Position numbers and translations under genes: made by a program. The notes below the pieces were generated by a model, which searched no databases, was not told the origin of the DNA, and worked only from the letters and a program-made list of their open reading frames with translations. Shown piece by piece: positions 60,621 to 64,000 of a stretch of 64,000 nt of DNA. Positions within the stretch are counted from its first letter, which is position 1; each line of letters starts with the position of its first letter. Location of the stretch: assembly GCA_033980235.1 (NCBI GenBank), contig CM067067.1:22403403-22467402 (forward strand). The letters run 5' to 3'. This DNA comes from Diadema setosum (lineage: Eukaryota; Echinodermata; Echinoidea; Diadematoida; Diadematidae).

Positions 60621-61199
60621 TTCTGTGCAGCCCCCTCCCTAGTCCCCCTGCCACAACTGCCACAGATAGTTCGAAACAAACTGTCAGCATAGATTAAGTA
60701 ATGTCTCGTGATCTCTTTTGTGTATTTATTAACAATGGCTCCTGATCTCTGGTGCGTATCAACAATGGCTCTCCAAAAAGACTGTGGAATTGTTTCATCC
60801 GATGCAGGTTGCTTGATTCTCAATGCTGTGAAATAACTAGGCAGAACTCGGCTGAGTGAAAGAGGCATGGACAGTGTTGAGAGAATTCATGTATAAATAG
60901 CACAGTTAACATTAAGGGGGGAGGAGGGAGAAAAAAAGGAAACATGTGACATCAACTTCACATTTACTTCATGCCCATCACAATCCGAAACTCTCAAATC
61001 TATCGATCAGTTTCAGGGAAGGTTTAATCTGTACTAGTGATCCCACACAAGCCAAAGAAGGTCACACAAAAAAAGAAGTGCACACACAAAAAAAGAAGTG
61101 CACATACTTGTTTTTTTTTTTGTACCCGTCGCAAGTACAGGGAAGAAAGATCGTTGACTTGCCCAATAACATTAGTTAACAAGAGCACAAGAATTCCCA
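60621..61199. other. Non-coding stretch
   Basis: Unique AT-moderate sequence with a 22-base tandem duplication (CACACAAAAAAAGAAGTGCA) at about 61062-61104. No gene is seen. Confidence 0.45.
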
Positions 61200-61470
61200 C
61201 ACGGTGACATCGAGACGAAAAAAATCATTCCCCTGTCACCAATTGTAAAAGCACTTTATATAGGCCGCCTGTGTTCCCCCAAAAAAACTCAAATCGAAAA
61301 TTTGTCAGCAGTGAACGCTCTTATCACGCTGATCAATGAAGCACTGTCGATGTGACGATCCAGCTGGAAAGACGTGTCGAGACCTCAGCATCAGAAATAA
61401 AAGTGCATCTACATGCCGACACACAACAGTGGATGACACATGCACAGAGATGCTGAATAAACATGAACAG
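61200..61470. promoter_or_regulatory. Possible enhancer-like tract
   Basis: Unique sequence with CACCAATTGTAAAAGCACTT near 61237, GTGAACGCTCTTATCACGC near 61312 and scattered CG dinucleotides. No frame evidence. Confidence 0.25.
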
Positions 61471-62178
61471 ACATATTATACGTAGATCTTCCCCCAACAC
61501 TGAAATAGTGACTTTCCTTCCGATAGAACCATCACCGTATCTGTCTCTATCTCCCCCGATCTGAATACTCCCCACATCCCAGATTATACAATTGTATCTA
61601 CGTTTCTGCATATATCTTCCTTGATAACAGATATGGGTACAGCTTATTACTCATTCAGGATGTACACTGTACATGAATTCTAGGTATATAAAAATCTTTT
61701 ATATCCCCTGCATATACATCTCTCCTTTTTTTCCTGTTGTTGTTTTCTTACAGGTTTTCTCTCCCTTTACGCGTAACAAGCTATTTTCAGCTCATACCAA
61801 ACAACCACTACCCACATACTTGACTCATTTTGACACTCCATCAACAAGCACTTTTTTTGCTGGAAAAAAAAAGAAGGAAAAAATAGGTCTTCTCCATCCC
61901 CCTCGTCCCCCCCCCCCCCCATCACCACCAAAAACACTGTGTGCCAAGAAAGGTCAAACACACCTTCCTGCCTTGATGAGTCTGTGGTTTCTTGCATTTA
62001 CCAATCTGGAGCAATCGAGTTTGCCCACTACAAGCCGTCATTATCTCAATATGTATTCTGAGGAACGCTGTGTTGACTCACTCATGTCTTGGATGGAAAT
62101 CTGCTTGCAATGGCTGTACCACAGCAAATCACCCGCGCTGTACTCTGCGGACTTCCAGGACTCGGGTCAGAAGCATTT
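61471..62178. other. Non-coding stretch
   Basis: Includes a C-run at about 61909-61920 and an A-run near 61864. The long plus frame at 61673-62178 is compositionally unremarkable and has no splice partner. Confidence 0.4.
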
Positions 62179-62271
62179 TTAACCCATGGAGGATGGACTG
62201 ATTTTGCCACAACACGCACTTCCCATAGACACCTGCCCGAGTATAATTGGGACTCGTCCTCAACGGGTTAA
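62179..62271. repeat. Palindromic repeat family A, copy
   Basis: Begins TTAACCCATGGAGGATGGAC and ends GACTCGTCCTCAACGGGTTAA. Between them lies the shared ATTTTGC.ACAACACGC and CCCATAGACACCTGCCCGAG core. Confidence 0.85.
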
Positions 62272-63119
62272 ATGCAATTCTTCATCAAACATCCCGGGGA
62301 TGGTTTCATCGCATGCTGTGCATCATCACAACCAAAGGTGTGAGGATTAGAAGAGGCAGTCTCACCATTGAGAACCAAATCAAAAGCACATTTTAAATGA
62401 CAACAATAACAAGAAGTTATCTGCACAGTGAGCTCTTTCTGAAAGCAGTAAAGCTACTATTGTATACAATTTCAAATCAATAAATATCTGGGCAAACTGC
62501 CATTCACAGTAAATACAATCTTAAAGAGAACTGTACTTAAAACCAAACTAACTTGCAATACCAGTATTTTATATGCCAGGGTACAGAGAATGGTCATTTC
62601 TCTGTCATGCTATACTGTTTGATTTTTAAAACTCTTGGGTTCTGTTAACTAAAAAAAAAAAAAAATCTAAGAAAGCAGTGCTTGTACAGAAATCATTACT
62701 TTAGGTTGATTTTTATTAGGCATTGCATTCAATCAAATTCTGACCAAAAAAAAAAAAAAAGCAGTTATGGAATTTCAACATTTGAAATATTCTACAGAAC
62801 TGTAATCAAACGTGTTAAATCCTCAAGTTGGTTTGCAATTTTTTTAAAAACAAAGAAAGCAATCACCCTAAAGTGAACAAATTATATCCTTCACATTGAA
62901 CCACTTAAAAGTATGCATTACATGGTTACAATGTTCTTTGGGTAGGGCATTTAAGGGCTTCTTTACTCAAATATTTAAACAGCACTTACTTACTGTCTAC
63001 AATGATGCAGCTTAAAGTAAAGTCTATTTGAAGAGACAATGAAATCACATCCTGTCTGCATTTCATGACTAAGGTACTTATTCAGTTGTTGAGGTACGTA
63101 TTCAACTTCAGTTTTACTC
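62272..63119. other. AT-rich non-coding stretch between two family A copies
   Basis: A-runs at about 62651-62664 and 62746-62760. No gene or other repeat was recognised. Confidence 0.5.
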
Positions 63120-63213
63120 TTAACCCGTTGAGGACAGAGTGATTTAGCTATAACACGCATTTCCCATAGACACCTGTCTGAGTATACTCGGGACTCGTCT
63201 TCAACGGGTTGAA
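63120..63213. repeat. Palindromic repeat family A, copy
   Basis: Begins TTAACCCGTTGAGGACAGAG and ends GACTCGTCTTCAACGGGTTGA. The best-preserved left end of the family in this window. Confidence 0.88.
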
Positions 63214-63936
63214 TTCTCCATCACTGGGTAATCGAGATATCTTTTGCAGCCTACGCTTTGATGGGAGAATATCAGAGGGGCCTTAATTTGCAGTAGTTTC
63301 CTAGATAAATATAAAAACCATGAGAACTTGCTTTAGTACCAATTATTTCATTGGTACAAGGAGATGAACAGCAAGCACTCAAATCTCCCAAATCTATGCA
63401 GCACTTATCCTGCAAAACAAAATAAAATCATTTGAGATACTCAAGCACTGACGTTCCAGTACTACATTGATCTAATCTGTTTCATAATCTCATTGTCATC
63501 AGTTGTAGACACGAGCTGCATACTCAAGATGCGTGGCCTATTACGACTGTAGATTTGCAAACATAACTCTTAATTGATTAAGTAATCTACTTGAGAAGAA
63601 ACGTATATATGATATAATACACGTTCAGCTTCAGCACTAAGTGCCACTTCTAGGAAGCTAATGAACAATGTTTTCAGGGACCCTTACAATGTACTTCCAT
63701 TTACTTTAGAGCACATATGGCAAACACATTTAAGTGTCTACTGACAGAAAAGCACACAAGAGACAAAAAAAAAATGCTTTCGTCTCCCCCCCCCCCAACC
63801 CGATTACTTCACTTTCTTTTTATTTCACTGTTTTTCTGTATGCCATAGAACAGAGAACAAAGTACAGCATATCAATATTCAAGAATATATGCTGTATCAA
63901 ATATTACTGCTGCTAAATCTAGCAAGTCTCACTGCC
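63214..63936. other. AT-rich non-coding stretch
   Basis: Unremarkable unique sequence with a C-run at about 63787-63796. Confidence 0.5.
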
Positions 63937-64000
63937 TTAACCCATTGAGGATCATGGGCTAATTTTGCAATAACATGCATTTCCCATCAAATACCTGCAG
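63937..64000. repeat. Palindromic repeat family A, cut by the window end
   Basis: Begins TTAACCCATTGAGGATCATG and reaches ATTTCCCATCAAATACCTGC before the window stops. Confidence 0.8.

Noticed and set aside
1..64000. CRISPR arrays, prophage, operons or another prokaryotic system
   Set aside because: No direct repeat-spacer arrays, no compact gene order and no ribosome-binding sites. All evidence points to animal nuclear DNA.

Overview
This is a window of animal (metazoan) nuclear DNA. It has about 40% G+C by eye, very sparse coding sequence, GT/AG splice sites and large introns. It is crowded with (CA)n, (GA)n and (ATT)n microsatellites, long C, G, A and T runs, and many short non-autonomous inverted-repeat elements. 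Several of the palindromic repeats look like those I associate with echinoderm genomes, sea urchins most of all. That is recognition from memory without a search, so I hold the echinoderm call at moderate confidence. I see no bacterial or viral gene, rRNA, tRNA or CRISPR array, and no transposase or reverse transcriptase reading frame.

The one well supported gene lies on the minus strand. A 946-base exon (27601 down to 26656) carries an ATG in good context and 303 codons, ending at a strong GTAAG donor in phase 1. The next exon I can support, 12349 down to 12228, has a TGCAG acceptor and a GTAAGT donor. It stays open only in the frame that a phase-1 join gives, which supports the pairing. A possible 5' untranslated first exon ends at a GTAAG donor at 48592, next to a GC- and GAGA-rich promoter-like tract (about 48600 to 49500). 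A possible last coding exon lies at 7526 to 7290. The protein is serine, proline, histidine and glutamine rich, with 14 tandem five-residue SPxxx units. I do not recognise the family and give no symbol. If the model is right, one gene with introns of about 21 kb and 14 kb spans most of positions 7000 to 49000.

The introns and flanks hold GC-richer unique tracts without convincing reading frames but dense in homeodomain-like TAAT cores and similar motifs. The best are at 14600-14905 and 15190-15650. Others are near 1700, 7300, 9700-10450, 25740, 29240, 35300, 36940-37800, 38100, 44330, 60200 and 61200. They look like conserved non-coding enhancers of a developmental gene, but conservation cannot be tested here.

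The rest is mostly repeats. I can define about ten inverted-repeat families, four of them (A, C, D, G) with internal or repeated evidence within the window, plus tandem duplications and a recurring T-run/G-run junction. Four palindromic families begin or end with TTAA or TTTAAAGG. Right of 50 kb there is a possible plus-strand promoter or first exon at 53920-54212; otherwise that side is non-coding.

I found no clear case of a new gene system. The most useful leads are the unrecognised SP-repeat protein, the enhancer-like tracts and the set of TTAA-ended palindromic elements.
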